Both the position numbers and the translations under genes were made by a program. Positions 36,261 through 48,128 of a stretch of 64,000 bases of DNA are shown piece after piece. This DNA is from Schistocephalus solidus (taxonomy: Eukaryota > Platyhelminthes > Cestoda > Diphyllobothriidea > Diphyllobothriidae): NCBI GenBank assembly GCA_017591395.1, contig WEDG01004512.1:1-64000 (forward strand), read 5' to 3'. The stretch's first letter is position 1. The number at the start of each line of letters is the position of its first letter. The notes below the pieces were generated by a model. It did not search any database, had not been told where the DNA came from, and saw only the letters and a list, made by a program, of their open reading frames with translations.

Positions 36261-36394
36261 TCTAATCAATAGATAAGTAGAGCTGTAATATTGATCATCG
36301 TGTAGCATCCTCTCGTACTGTTTCAGATACGTCAGGATGCTGGCTTATGAGTACACGCCTTTTTATCCGTCCAAATTAGCCCCACTCAGTAAAG

Positions 36395-36520
36395 ATGACT
36401 AGACCCACTAGCCCGCCTAGCCCACCACTAGCCCCCACTACTCCCCAGTAGCCCCCCCCCCCAGTAGCCCAACTAGCCCCCACTAGCCCCACTTAAGATG
36501 ACTAGCCCCACTCAGTAAAG
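36395..36520. repeat. C-rich minisatellite of CTAGCCCCA-type units
   Basis: About ten degenerate units of ACTAGCCCC, with ACTCAGTAAAGATGACTA flanking both ends. Confidence 0.85.
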
Positions 36521-36629
36521 ATGACTATTTAAGAAAAATGCATTTTTTTCTATTGATTTTCAATGCGCTTGTAAATTAAAATATATTTGGTAGACAGCAT
36601 GCACGAAAAATATCGTTTGTTGTACTCAT

Positions 36630-36974
36630 TTAGTAGAACATAACTTCTTCTCCTTCAAGTGTTATACCCAGTGAAAGAACATCTTTCGGTTCGAAAATGT
36701 TTTCCAATTCCCGTGAACCGTTGCATTTAAATTTTGAGTATTCAGTATACAAGTCGTATGACATTAAGGAGATACCATGTAACACGCATAACATTTCAGA
36801 CTTAATGTGGGGTATGTTGCATAATTTATGATGCAGGTATGATGCTATAACAGCGCAATATCCATTTTCCATCATAAGAAACTTTTTAAAGTAATTAGTG
36901 GTTCTGTCAGATTTTACTAATTCATTTGATCCAATTGGGAAAAACTCGGAGGCCTCGGTGGGATTCGAACCCAC
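36630..36974 (-). pseudogene. orphan ORF of unknown origin, partial
   Basis: The minus-strand frame gives 114 residues. The first 20-25 are translated SINE-2 sequence. From about LVKSDRTTNYFKKFLMMENG the composition becomes protein-like, with a segment ENGYCAVIASYLHHKLCNIP, a SLMSYDLYTEYSKFKC stretch and an acidic end (LEGEEVMFY). I do not recognise the family. It may be the last exon or 3' end of a mobile-element protein or an acquired gene, since no neighbour continues the frame. Confidence 0.35.
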
Positions 36975-37110
36975 GACAGCAAGGGAAAGGCTTTAGTGCA
37001 GCCAACGCTCTAGCTTAGTGCGATACAAGGTCCCACCACGAGCCATGAGTTTAATCACACTTGGGTCAACTTACAGCCCAGCCGATTGCAACGTATGACA
37101 TTGACCACTC
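36936..37110 (-). repeat. SINE-2 copy
   Basis: The tRNA-like part at 36950-37037 has box B GGGTTCGAATCCCACC (minus) but a damaged box A. The flank to 37110 matches 12830-12900. Confidence 0.7.
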
Positions 37111-37345
37111 CCAATTTTTGTTGGTATCAAATGATTTCAAGAAAGAATACTTTTGAGCATAATTTCTGTAACATATTAATAAATAGAAAAAAAAATCATA
37201 CTTCTTACGTAGTCATTTTTAGACATCGGAAAATAAATGCTCCCAAAAAACCAGCATCCTAACGTGCCTGAAAGGAGAAGAGATATATAGATAGATAAAT
37301 AGATGATGCATGTATAAATAGGTAGACAAATAGAAACATGGGGAA

Positions 37346-37348
<3 letters not shown>

Positions 37349-37392
<44 letters not shown>
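37349..37392. repeat. (GA)n microsatellite
   Basis: About 22 units. Confidence 0.95.
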
Positions 37393-37396
<4 letters not shown>

Positions 37397-37655
37397 CCGT
37401 CTATGCGTTACTTGTCTTTCAGTGAGATGACTGCTCCAACAAAAGGTGTGTCCGATCGTAGCTCAGGGAATGGAGAGGAAATTCTCTAAGAGCGTTGAGT
37501 CCCTTGTCTTCAGATCAGTTCATTTCGTTGGATCTACACATTGTTGGGTTAACTAAAAGAGAACCCAAAAAAGTGGATGAGAAAGAAAGCGATTACAGTA
37601 TTAAGTGGTCTGCGTCTATAGTATCTCAGGCAACTTTGGGATCCTCCGACCTCTC

Positions 37656-37730
37656 AGAAGAAGAAGAAGAAGAAGAAGAAGAAGAAGAAGAAGAAGAAGA
37701 AGAAGAAGAAGAAGAAGAAGAAGAAGGAAG
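37656..37730. repeat. (AAG)n microsatellite
   Basis: About 23 units. It encodes poly-Glu or poly-Phe in spurious frames. Confidence 0.95.
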
Positions 37731-38017
37731 AGGTAGTAGTCTCTACGAGAGTCTTTGGGTTGTAAAGAAAAAAGTGATTCTCAAGAAAATAACGATGCAA
37801 GGATGGCATACTTGCCGATTCTTGTACTGTGAACATGGATAAATCACCTTTCTAACCTTACATTAATAGGTAGGCGTTTCGCCTTGGTTACCTTGTAATA
37901 AAAGCGAACAAGCGGTGTGATAAAACTAATCAACTCAAAATACTCGAGTCCTTCTTCTCTGCTGCTGACATCTGATGAAAGTTTGATTATTTTCTCCATT
38001 ACAACAGGTACTACAGA

Positions 38018-38228
<211 letters not shown>

Positions 38229-38590
38229 AACCTTGGCAGTTCAACAATAACTTCGACAGCGAACTGCTGCCATAATTACTGCTAATACCGTTTGCGATTC
38301 AATTTTTGGCAATACCACGATCACTGCCATCATAATATGTTCACGGATACTTGAATTGCCGCTGAAACATGTAGTCAAGGCAGCCGTAAACATGGTCCAA
38401 CTTCAGACGGCAGAGCTGCGGTCCGTCGTTTAGCTTTCATCATTATATGTGAGCACGTGATCCCCTATGCCTAGTCACCTGGATTTGAACCTGATAACTT
38501 TCTTTAACTTTCCAGCTTCAGTGTGGCACGTTAATCGGACCGGTGATGGGAACAATGAACACCACTTCACACAACTGTCGTCCATGAGTA
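38229..38590. other. unassigned DNA between microsatellites
   Basis: Nothing recognised. Confidence 0.4.
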
Positions 38591-39053
38591 TCCTCCTCCC
38601 TCCTCCTCCTCCTCCTCCTCCTCCTCCTCCTCCTCCTCCTCCTCCTCCTCCTCCTCCTCCCTCCTCCTCCTCCTCCTCCTCCTCCTCCTCCTCCTCCTCC
38701 TCCTCCTCCTCCTCCCTCCTCCTCCCTCCTCCTCCTCCTCCTCCCTCCTCCTCCTCCTCCTCCTCCTCCTCCTCCTCCCTCCCTCCTCCTCCTCCTCCTC
38801 CTCCTCCCTCCTCCTCCTCCTCCCTCCTCCTCCTCCTCCTCCCTCCTCCTCCTCCCTCCTCCTCCTCCCTCCCTCCCTCCTCCTCCTCCCTCCTCCTCCT
38901 CCCTCCTCCTCCTCCCTCCTCCTCCTCCTCCTCCCTCCTCCTCCTCCTCCCTCCTCCTACTCCTCCTCCTCCTCCTCCTCCTCCTTCTCCTCCTCCTCTT
39001 CTCCTCCTCCTCCTCCTCCTCCCTCCTCCTCCTCCTCCTCCTCCCCCTCCCCC
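38591..39053. repeat. 463-bp polypyrimidine tract of CCT units
   Basis: CCT units with frequent extra C give a strand almost purely C and T. The frame drifts between Pro, Ser and Leu runs, so all frames here are spurious. Confidence 0.95.
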
Positions 39054-39471
39054 ATACGTCGACGAAAAACCACGCTGCTGCCGTGAACTGTACATGCCTG
39101 CCCAACCCAAGTTGAGCTAACCTAACGAGAGGAGGGGTCCGATAGATAGACAGACAGCGGCTGTCAATGTCGGGGGAGAATTGGACATCTGTGACACCTG
39201 TAACCTCACAAGGTCATTCTGCAGACGCGCATATGGGTCGACGAGACTGATTTTGCCAGCACCTAATTCAGGGAAGGAAGAGCAAGATAGTATTTCGAAC
39301 TCGCGGCAGTCAGCGGTGGGAGAAGATTGTGTTAAATATACTTTATACGCAGACCGAATTCGCCTTCCTGTCTACGAGCCCCCGTAATGGCATCTTCCTT
39401 AAAAAGTCGTTTGGGTATTCGTTTGCCATCCATTTTCACCAGGTGGCCGCTCCGTCGCAGTTGCACTTGCC

Positions 39472-40293
39472 TCAGCATGGCATGGATGCTGAGGATTCCG
39501 GTCCGCTCCAGGACTTCCGTGTCCGGGATCCTGTCTTTGCCGTCTCAGCTTCAGTATTCTGCGGAGGCAGCTGAGATGAAAGACGCAGCTTCCTGGCTTG
39601 GTTCGAGTAGACGGTCCAGGTCTCCACTCCGTAAAGGAGTGTCGGCAAGACGACGGCCTTGTACATCTTCAGTTTGCTGTTCAGGTGAATACCGTGGTGA
39701 TTCCGCACGGAGGGCTGTAGCCGGCCGAAGGCCTGACTAGCTTTGAAGATCCGTTGGACAACCTCATCGATTCTCCTGTTGCGTGACAGCATGTGAATTT
39801 TCCTACAATTTTGAGTTGAGCATAGCAAACAACATGAAACTAAAGAGGGGGGGGGGGAGGGCAGTACGCAGCCCTGCTTCACTCCGTTGGGCACTGCGAA
39901 TGCTTCGGAGACCGTCCCGTTTTCAGTGACGCGTGTCATCATCCCACTGTGAAACTGATGCACAATGCACGTGAACTGCTCAGGACGGCCGAATTTCTGC
40001 ATGATTTTCCACAATCCGCCGCAATTCACCATTTCAAAGGCTTTCATCAGATCCAAGAAGGTAGTATAGAGGTGGGTTTTAGATCTCCTGCACTTCTTTT
40101 CTAGCTGGTGTAGTTGGTTCTTCTTCCCGAGTAGGTTGCTGATGTCGGCGTCATTGTCATCAAGCCAGTCCTGGTTTTGACGGAATGAGTGTCCGAGGAC
40201 ATCGAGGTTGGTGGTCTGGATGACGTTCTGCAAATGACACCGTCGTGTTTCCACGGTTAATTGATTGCTGAAATCAAAACTCTGAGCAGGCAT
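39472..40293 (-). pseudogene. LINE reverse transcriptase, two in-frame deletions
   Basis: The 273-codon frame joins three RT parts: N-terminal [15 protein letters not shown], middle [18 protein letters not shown] through [10 protein letters not shown], and C-terminal [18 protein letters not shown] through [11 protein letters not shown]. The RT fingers between the first two and the FADD catalytic block between the last two are gone. The enzyme cannot polymerise. That the frame stays open across both joints is unusual for a dead copy. The end near 39472 shifts frame relative to the LINE. Confidence 0.8.
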
Positions 40294-40481
40294 ATTTAAA
40301 GAGTATTTAACTTCCCTGGTGGTCGCTCACCTTGGGCCCTTCTTCGGGGTTGAAGTCGTAGCCTCATCTTGGAGAGGAATAATGTGTTGATCAGCAGGAG
40401 ACGGTGTTCCGCGCAGGTTCGCAGAAGAAGGAGGCCGTTATCGTTACAGCCACCGAGACCGTGGGGACCCAGCGCTCCCTT

Positions 40482-40817
40482 CTATGCAGCGTGGTCTGTC
40501 GCGACACGGGCGTTGAAGTCGCCAAGGACGATCAGTTTGTCCGTCTTCGGCACAGACGCCAAGAGGATGTGCAGGTTATCGTAGAATTTATCCTTTGCCA
40601 CATCAGAGCTCGTCATTGGGGGAGCGTAGGCGCTGATGATGGTGGCGAACTGGTCTCCCCGAAGAGGCAGGCCGAGGCTCATTAGGCGATCATTGATACC
40701 CTGCGGCAGGCAGGGCAGACGTCCCACGATGTGGTTCCGGATGGCAAAGGCAACACCAGCGTCGCGTCGCTCTACCTTTGGCCGGCCGCTCCAGAAGAAG
40801 GTGTAGCTGGCACTCAC
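40482..40817 (-). pseudogene. LINE endonuclease domain fragment
   Basis: The frame covers [20 protein letters not shown] to [14 protein letters not shown]. The catalytic Glu motif lies upstream in another frame (near 40850), and the frame breaks after the GDFN motif. Confidence 0.8.
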
Positions 40818-40935
40818 CTCCTCCAGCTGACCCTGCTCAGAGAATCGGGTCTCGCTGTTGTGAATGGACTCACCCGAGCAGCCCGGAGGTTATGGCGCGG
40901 GGTATGGGGATGGGGGGTCTCGTTGTTTATAAATA

Positions 40936-42284
40936 GAAGGAGCACCATTTAACCTCTTCCTCCTAATGTAGAGAAATGGGTAATCTCACATAAAAAGTTA
41001 AACTGAATCGGACATCACCTGACCAAACTCAAAGTAAGCAGGTGTCTGTGCATACTCGATCTGAAGAGAATACCGTCTTCCACAGACTGTTGTGACTGAA
41101 ATCTGCACAGGACACCTTCACTAGGGCATATCTTGAAACTATCTAATGTGGGATGACCTGGTTCAATCAGCAACCAAGGCCTTATTAAATTATGAGAGTG
41201 ATAATGTCTTAGATGTTATATGCAGTAAGGTTAGGGAAATGGGTTGAAGTCAGAGTATGGGTTAAGGTAAGGGTGAATTTATTAGGGTGAGGTCTGTCGA
41301 TCGAACATACGGCACCACCTAGTATTGACTTCTATAAACTACCTAATTTTCATTTAAAATGGCTTAATTTAACACCCCTTCCATTTAGGTCATTCTCTGT
41401 CACTTCTGAGAAAGCGTTAGCACTCCGCTTAGCTTTATGTTGACGCTTAGACTAAGCAGCTATTATTGAAGCTTAGAGGTTAGGGTTGGGGTTTAAGATA
41501 GAGGTAATTGTTGTATTTAGGCAAGAAAAGGTGTCATTTTCAATTATATTTTCATTCGAGAGCTTAATGCGTGTCGGTTTGATAGCATATTCTTCATAAC
41601 TTCTCCTCCAAGGTTATGGGTAGTCTCGGCCTGGGATCCGATGCCTCGAATATCTAAACAACTTCCGTGGTTTTTCATTTTCCGTCTATTTACAGCTCAT
41701 AATTTCCGGAATTTAAAATCATGTAGCCTCCTTTTCGCTTTCTTGATGTATTTAAACACACTGTGGGCTTAGGTAATATTTTTCCTATTGGTTCTTGAAA
41801 AACATCAATCTGTCAGTTTCGTTTATTTCACCCAAAAACTCTCATTACCACCATTCCTTCATTACATGAGTCATTCCCTCCCATTTTCTGAGTATGACCT
41901 CATATCTGCTCTTCCATAGTCTAGGGTCAGACATGAACAGGTGTAGTATGTCTGGCATTGAGGGCATCGTTCCCTGAGTTATTGTACGGTTTCCTATAAC
42001 CATGGCGACCAAATGTGTTCTGACGATGTTGGAGTGTACATTTTACCCTATAGACGCAATTGACCTCCACATCCTTAGAGAATGGCATCAAGAATACGTA
42101 ACCTGACTGGTTTAACTGCCATCTCATAGCTGTAAGATAAAACATTTAAGGTAACTAGGACTTAATTTAAGCCAAAATAGGAACTTAAAAAACTATATTC
42201 AGATGTTTTTGCGCCTGGTTGTCGTCTGATGGATTCCAGATTGTTTGCTTAGGAAATCCGACTTGGAAAGTCAGCTTACCATAT
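40936..42284. other. mostly unassigned DNA
   Basis: A GTTAGGG-like tract (41225-41300) suggests a decayed R5 copy. No gene is recognised. Confidence 0.4.
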
Positions 42285-42480
42285 CAGAATTTATGGATTC
42301 CATACCTTGCAGTAGGTTAGGGGGGTAACTTGACCTAATTCTAGTAAAACTCTCGGCTCCCAGAGGAGCCTCGCAACAAAAGGGGCAAACCGTTGGTTGT
42401 ACTAAAGCCTTCCCCTAGCTGTCATGGGTTCGAATCCCATCGAGGCTGCTGAGTTTTGCACAACTTCGTCAAATAAACTA
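42285..42480 (+). repeat. SINE-2 copy, box A lost
   Basis: The 5' flank (42290-42380), GTACTAAAGCC, box B GGGTTCGAATCCCATC and the TGAGTTTTGCACAA tail are all present on the plus strand. The box A region is deleted near 42375. Confidence 0.7.
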
Positions 42481-42539
42481 TAATACTTTTTCGAAAATAA
42501 TTTGAAAAGACCGACCAACCGTCAAATTTAAACATCCTA

Positions 42540-43480
42540 ATTACAGCTGTTTTTACAAATGTCCTTGGAAGGGAACAAAGTCTTCGTCTCATCAGTGCTC
42601 GTCATTGGGGAAGCGTAGGCGCTCATGGTGGTAGCGGATGTGGGTCCTCGAAGAGGCAGGCGCAGGGTCATCAATCGGTCTTTAATGGCCTGTGGCAAAC
42701 AGGGAAGTCGTCCCACGATATCGTGTCGGATGACAAAGGTGACACCAGCGTCGCGTAACTCTGCCTTTGGGCAGCCGCTGCAGAAGAAGGTATAGCCGGT
42801 ACTCACCTACTTCCAGAAGACCCTGCTCAGAGAATCGGGTCTCACTGAGAGCAGCAATGTCCACCTTGTATCGTGCCAGTTCTCGAGCAACTAGTGCCAT
42901 TTTCCGTTCTGGCCGGTTGCTCCTCGGCTTGTCTGAAAGGGAACGAACACTCCAGGCTGCTGGTGTTAGCGGACTCACCCGTGCAGTCCGGAGGGTATGG
43001 CGCGGTGGATGGGGACGGAGGGTATTATTGTTTGGTTGTTTAGACCGCGTATTTTGCAATCTCCGAGCCGCGGCCGGCCACAAAAGATGTGAGACCTAGC
43101 ATTTGTTCAGAACACCTTTCCTAGCCCCTTCATCTCCGAGGAGGCAAGCAGTGCTCTCTCTAAATGGGGATGCCTAGGTATCGCAGATGGCTGCCGAACT
43201 GCACTATGGGCATGGTTGCGTTTTTAGTATGAGAACAACCTGAGTTAGCTTAGGCCGACTACGAGATTGCATGTCGCCCTCTCCGTAGGACTTTTGAGAT
43301 GGAGGAGGGAGGTGGAGGTTTGTAAGTCAGGCATACTAGGTGTGTAGGCATACACAACACCAGAGACCCTCACATGATTTAGCCCGCCGATCGTGGCGGT
43401 TGCCGGTGGTGTACCCGCTGGACAGAGCCCAGCTTCGAAGACCCATAGGTGAGAGTTTGGTATCAGTTATGGGTGGCCGG
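42540..43480 (-). mobile_element. LINE 5' fragment, minus strand
   Basis: The minus strand carries the 5' UTR (43480-43085) and then the endonuclease (43000-42560), ending after the SAYASPMTS segment. It is more diverged than the other copies, with a frameshift near 42800. Like the copy at 355-1549 it keeps the 5' end and loses the rest. Confidence 0.8.
42682..43083 (-). pseudogene. LINE endonuclease N-terminal part
   Basis: The frame shows [29 protein letters not shown] and the catalytic Glu, then goes out of frame. The continuation ([20 protein letters not shown]) is in the frame ending at 42537. Confidence 0.8.
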
Positions 43481-44099
43481 TAGAGTATTCACCACCTGCT
43501 ACCCGTGTGCGTTGCCTCCTCTACCTAGTACCCTAGTTAGGGGCAACACCACACAGCTTGCATTTGGTCGCTCCATTTGTCTCGTACAGGTGATGAATGC
43601 TCCTGTGGCCGCCTCTAACTGGTACCCAACTCTCACCTGTGGCTCCTCGAAGTTGGGTTCTTCCCAGCGGCCACACCCCGGGCAACCGTCACGACCGGCG
43701 GGCTAAACCAGGTGAGGGTCTCCGGTGTTGTGTGCCTCCACACCCGGTATGTCTGACTCCCCGAACTTCCCATCTCTCCCCTCAAAAAAGTCCTACGGTG
43801 GGGGCGACAGCAACCCCGTAGGCGGCCCAGACTAACTCGGGTCGTTCTTCCACTAAACCAAAACCGTGACCCATAGTGGAGTTCGGCAGCCGTCTGGGAT
43901 GTCCGAGCAGCCCTATTTAGGGATAGCACTGCTTGCCTCCTCGCGGAGGAAGGGGCTAGAAAAGGCCTCTAAAAAATGCTGGTTCTCACGTCTTCTGCAG
44001 CCGGCCGCGGCTCGCAGATCGCAAAACTACGCGGTCGTAAAACTCAAACAAACAACAATACCCCCGTCCTCATCCCCCTCGCCATACTCTCCAGGCTGC

Positions 44100-44942
44100 T
44101 CGGGTGAGTCCACTCACACTAGCAGCCTGGAATGTCGTTCCCTTTTAGACAATCCTAGGAGCAACCGGCCGGAACGGAGGACGGCGCTAGTCGCTCGGGA
44201 ACTGGCGCGCTACAAGGTGGACATTGCTGCTCTCAGCGAGACCCGATTCTCTGAGCAGGGTCAGCTGGAGGAGGTGGGGCCAGCTACACCTTCTTCTGGA
44301 GCGGCCGGCCAAAGGCAGAGCGACGCGACGCTGGTGTTGCCTTTGCCATCCGTAACGACATCGTGGGACGTCTGCCCTGTCTGCCGCAGGGGTATCAATG
44401 ATCGCCTGATGAGCCTCCGCCTGCCTCTTCGGGGAGACCAGTTCGCCACCATCATCAGCGCCTACGCTCCCCCAATGACGAGCTCTGATGCGGCGAAGGA
44501 CCAATTCTACGAGGACCTGCACGCCTTGCTGGCGACTGTGCCGAAGAGGACAAGTTAATTGTCCTTGGTGACTTCAATGCCCGCGTCGGGACGGACCACG
44601 CTGCCTGGCAGGGAGTGCTGGGTCCCCACGGTCTCGGGTAGCTGCAACGCTAACGGCCTCCTTCTTCTGCGCACGTGTGCGGAACACCGTCTCCTGCTGT
44701 CCAACACCTTCTTCCGCCTTCCGACGCGGGAGAAGGCCACGTGGATGCACCCTCGGTCGCGGCGCTGGCATCTGCTGGACTATGTTCTCGTCCGGAGGCG
44801 AGATCGACAGGACGTGCTGGTAACCAAGGCGATCCGCGATGCCGATGGTTGGACAGATCACCGCCTCGTCATCTCCCAGATGAGGCTCCGACTGCAACCC
44901 CGACAGAAGGCCCCCAAGGTAAGAGGCCGCCATGTAAGTTAA
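44100..44942 (+). pseudogene. LINE AP-type endonuclease, frameshifted
   Basis: Visible motifs are [20 protein letters not shown] (catalytic Glu), [20 protein letters not shown], the GDFN region near 44565-44590, and at the C terminus [14 protein letters not shown] and [11 protein letters not shown], which carries the catalytic Asp-His. A lost G near 44278 is compensated by an extra G near 44390, and a further loss near 44545 shifts the frame again. The domain is otherwise full length (about 270 residues), which completes the fragments at 933-1622 and 40482-40817. Confidence 0.85.
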
Positions 44943-45019
44943 ATACTCTTTTTATTAAATTTGCCTGCTCACTGTTTTGATTTCAGCAACCAAATAACCG
45001 AGAAACTGGAGGGACCTGC

Positions 45020-46800
45020 ATGCTCCAGATGATAACGATACCGTGGAGACACGATGGTGTCAACTGCGAAATGTCATCCAGTCCACCGCCCTCGATGTAC
45101 TCGGACGCGCACACCGTCGACACCAGGACTGGTTTGACGACAATGACGCCGACATCAGCAACTTACTCGCGGAGAAGAATAGACTACACAAAGCCTACAT
45201 GGACCTTCGGACTGACGCCACCAAAGCAGCCTTTTTCAGATGCCGGCGCCTTGTACAACAACGGCTGCGGGAGATGCAGGATGCCTGGATGATCCGAAAG
45301 GCTGAAGAAATCAGGGGTATGCGGACCGCAATGAAATGAAAAAAACTTTTTCAAAAGCCATCAAGGCCATCTACGGCCCGTGTATCAAGGGGTCCCGCAC
45401 CGCTGCTCAGCTCTGATGGGACAACACTGCTGACAGAGAAAATCGCAAATTCTGAAGCGCTGGGCCGAGCACTTCAGAAGTGTCATAATTGCTCATCAGC
45501 CATCTCCGATGCTGCCATTGACCAGCTCCCTCAAGTGGACACGAACAATGACCTGGATCTGCCGCCTTCCCTACCAGAAACCATCCGGGCCGTGCAGCAG
45601 ATTTCCAGCGGTAAACACCAGGATCCGACGCAATCCCACCGGAAGTCTACAAGCACGGTGGGCCCCGGCTGATGGCAGAACTCACAACACTCTTCCAGGA
45701 GATGTGGCGCCAAGGACAAGTTCTCGGGATTTCAAGACGCGACCATCGTCCATCTCTACAAACGGAAGGGAACCGGCAACTCTGTGATAATCACAGAGGC
45801 ATCTCGTTACTCAACATCGCCGGGAAGATCTTCGCCCGTATCCTTCTCAATCGTCTTAACGGTCATCTAGAGCAGGGCCTGCTCCCGGAAAGCCAATGTG
45901 GCTTCCGCCGACACCGCAGGACAACCGATATGATCTTGCCGCCCGCAGCTACAAGAGAAGTGTCAGGAGATGCGAACTCACCTTTACACTACCTTCGTGG
46001 ATCTAACGAAAGCCTTTGACACGGTGAATCGTGACGGACTGTGGAAAGTCATGCAGAAATTTGGTTGTCCTGAGCGGTTCACGCACATGGTGCGTCAGCT
46101 TCATGACGGGATGACGGCGCGCGTCACTGACAACGGGACGGTATCCGAAGCATTCGCAGTGACCAACGGAGTAAAGCAGGGGCTGCGTACTGGCCCCCAC
46201 CCTCTTCAGTCTCATGTTCTCGGCTATGCTGATGGACGCCTACCGTGATGAGCAGCCTGGTATTCGCATCGCCTACAGAACTGACGGGCGCCTTCTCAAC
46301 AGTCGGCGTATGCAGGCTCCAACGCGCGTGTCTACGACTACAGTCCATGACTTGCTCTTCGCGGACGACTGCGCCCTTAACACCGTGACGGAGGAGGACA
46401 TGCAAAGGAGCATGGACCTCTTCGCCGAAGGCTGCGCCGATTTTGGATTAACAATCAGTACAGCCAAAACGGTTGTCATGCACCAGCCGCCACCCAGCGC
46501 GGAATACAATGCTCCTCGAATCAATGTCAACGGTGCTCAACTCAAAAACGTGGAGACCTTCGCTTATCTAGGAAGCACGATTTCGCGCAACACGAGAATC
46601 GATGACGAGGTTGCCCAACGGATTTCAAAGCTAGTCAGGCCTTCGGCCGACTGCAGGCTCCGTGTGGAATCGCCACGGTATTCACCTGAACACCAAACTG
46701 AAGATGTACAAGGCCGTCGTCTTGACGACACTCCTTTACGGAGCGGAAACCTGGACCGTCTACTCGAACCAAAGCCAGGAAGCTGAATCACTTTCATCTC
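45020..46800 (+). pseudogene. LINE reverse transcriptase, frameshifted
   Basis: The RT copies the LINE RNA at the nicked target. In order I see [20 protein letters not shown] (45130-45190), QLCDNHRGISLLNIAGKIFA and LLPESQCGFRRHRRTTDMI (45770-45940), TTFVDLTKAFDTVNRDGLWK with the first catalytic Asp (46000), NGVKQG (46170), LLFADDCALN with the FADD pair (46360), and VETFAYLGSTISRNTRIDDE (46550). Frames change at about 45330, 45420, 45620, 45740, 45950, 46190 and 46650, so no long product is possible. Catalytic residues are otherwise conserved. Confidence 0.85.
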
Positions 46801-48050
46801 AGCTGCCTCCGCAGAATACTGAAGCTGAGATGGCAAGACAGGATCCCGGACACGGAAGTCCTGGAGCGGACCGGAATCCTCAGCATCCATGCCATGCTGA
46901 GGCAAGTGCAGCTGCGATGGAGCGGCCACTTGGTAAGAATGGACGACGAGCGACTACCCAAACGACTTTTTCTACGGAGATGTCGCTACGGGTTCTCGTC
47001 GGCGGGGGTCAAAAACGACGCTACAAAGGACACTTTGAAGAAATCGCTGAAGCAACTGCAAATCAACTCGGCGACCTGGGAAGACCTCGCCCAGGATAGA
47101 CCGGCATGGAGAAGATCAGTGAAGACTGGTTCAGCAATCTACGAGGCCAACCGGATCGCCGCCGCCAAGGCCAAAAGAGCGGCACGAAAGTCACCAGCGC
47201 CCCGGACCAACACCGCCAATGCCCAGGCCCTGCCAACATGCCCGCGCTGTCAACGCATCTTCCGCGCGCGAATCGGCCTGGTCGGACATCTTCGGACGCA
47301 ATGCACCAACAATCCGACAATTCCAATTTCTACGTCAAATTCTGCCAACCCTCATTCTGACTCCCCCACCCTCACTCCTGACATCAATTCCATTACTCCC
47401 ACCATCATAGAGACCACATCCATCTACTCATCGCCTGTTACCCCCACCACCGCAACCACCATTGCCTTCGCCTTCACTACTACCACCACAACCACCATCA
47501 GCGATGGGGAATCTCTCTAAGCTGTACTCAATGCGACCGCACATTCACCTCACGCATCGGCCTGGTCGGTCACTTGCGAATACATCGTACAGAGACCGGT
47601 GAGCCAGTGCCTGGAACACCATCACACAGCAGAGATCGTCGCCTCCACTGCCCTCACTGTACTCGCGCATTCACTCATCGCATGGGCCTATTCGGTCACA
47701 TGCGCATCCATGACAGCGGAATTCACCACAATGCCGACAACACCGATACACCATTCACACCCTCCGCTCCTGCCATTCTTAGCGCAACCCGCCACCCCAC
47801 TACCATGAATGCCATCGCCCCAGCCTCTACCGATTTCTCCTGCCCACACTGCGCCCGCAACTTCAGCTCACGCATCGGCCTGGCCGGTCACCTGCGAATC
47901 CATCGCACGGAGGCTGGTGAACCAGTGCCTGGGGCTCCGACATACAGTCGACGCGCCCGCCTTCACTGACCTCCTTGCTCCCGCACATTTACACACCGCA
48001 TGGGCCTTAGGACACATGCACCTCCCGACAACCTCCGGTAAACCACCGGA
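46800..48050 (+). pseudogene. LINE C-terminal region with C2H2 zinc fingers
   Basis: The end of the RT region ([20 protein letters not shown], near 46900) is followed by a basic linker. Several C2H2 fingers follow: [20 protein letters not shown] (47240), one with [17 protein letters not shown] near 47530-47590, CPHCTRAFTHRMGLFGHMRI (47640) and CPHCARNFSSRIGLAGHLRI (47845). A low-complexity Thr/Ser/Pro stretch separates the first finger from the rest. Multiple fingers on a LINE C terminus are probably nucleic-acid binding. Frames break near 47500 and 47960. Confidence 0.8.
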
Positions 48051-48128
48051 GGCTAAGCTACATCAGCGCACACTACCTACACCAATACATCGACTACACC
48101 CTCACAATCACCATTTACCAGAGTATAT

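Larger units (their letters stand above)
39390..40935 (-). mobile_element. LINE copy, 5'- and internally deleted
   Basis: On the minus strand the order is endonuclease (40935-40380), linker (40370-40290), then reverse-transcriptase parts (40293-39390). Compared with the plus copy, two internal blocks are missing, near 40090 and 39835. There is no 3' UTR. Confidence 0.8.

Noticed and set aside
38467..39120. Frames of about 200 residues with Pro/Ser/Leu or Gly/Arg/Glu runs on both strands
   Set aside because: They are readings of one CCT microsatellite and have no unique protein sequence of note.
44925..44985. Intron-like segment inside the LINE (GTAAGA ... TTTTGATTTCAG)
   Set aside because: The corresponding region of the minus copy (about 40355-40270) reads as degenerate coding sequence linking endonuclease to RT, so it is a frameshifted linker and not an intron.
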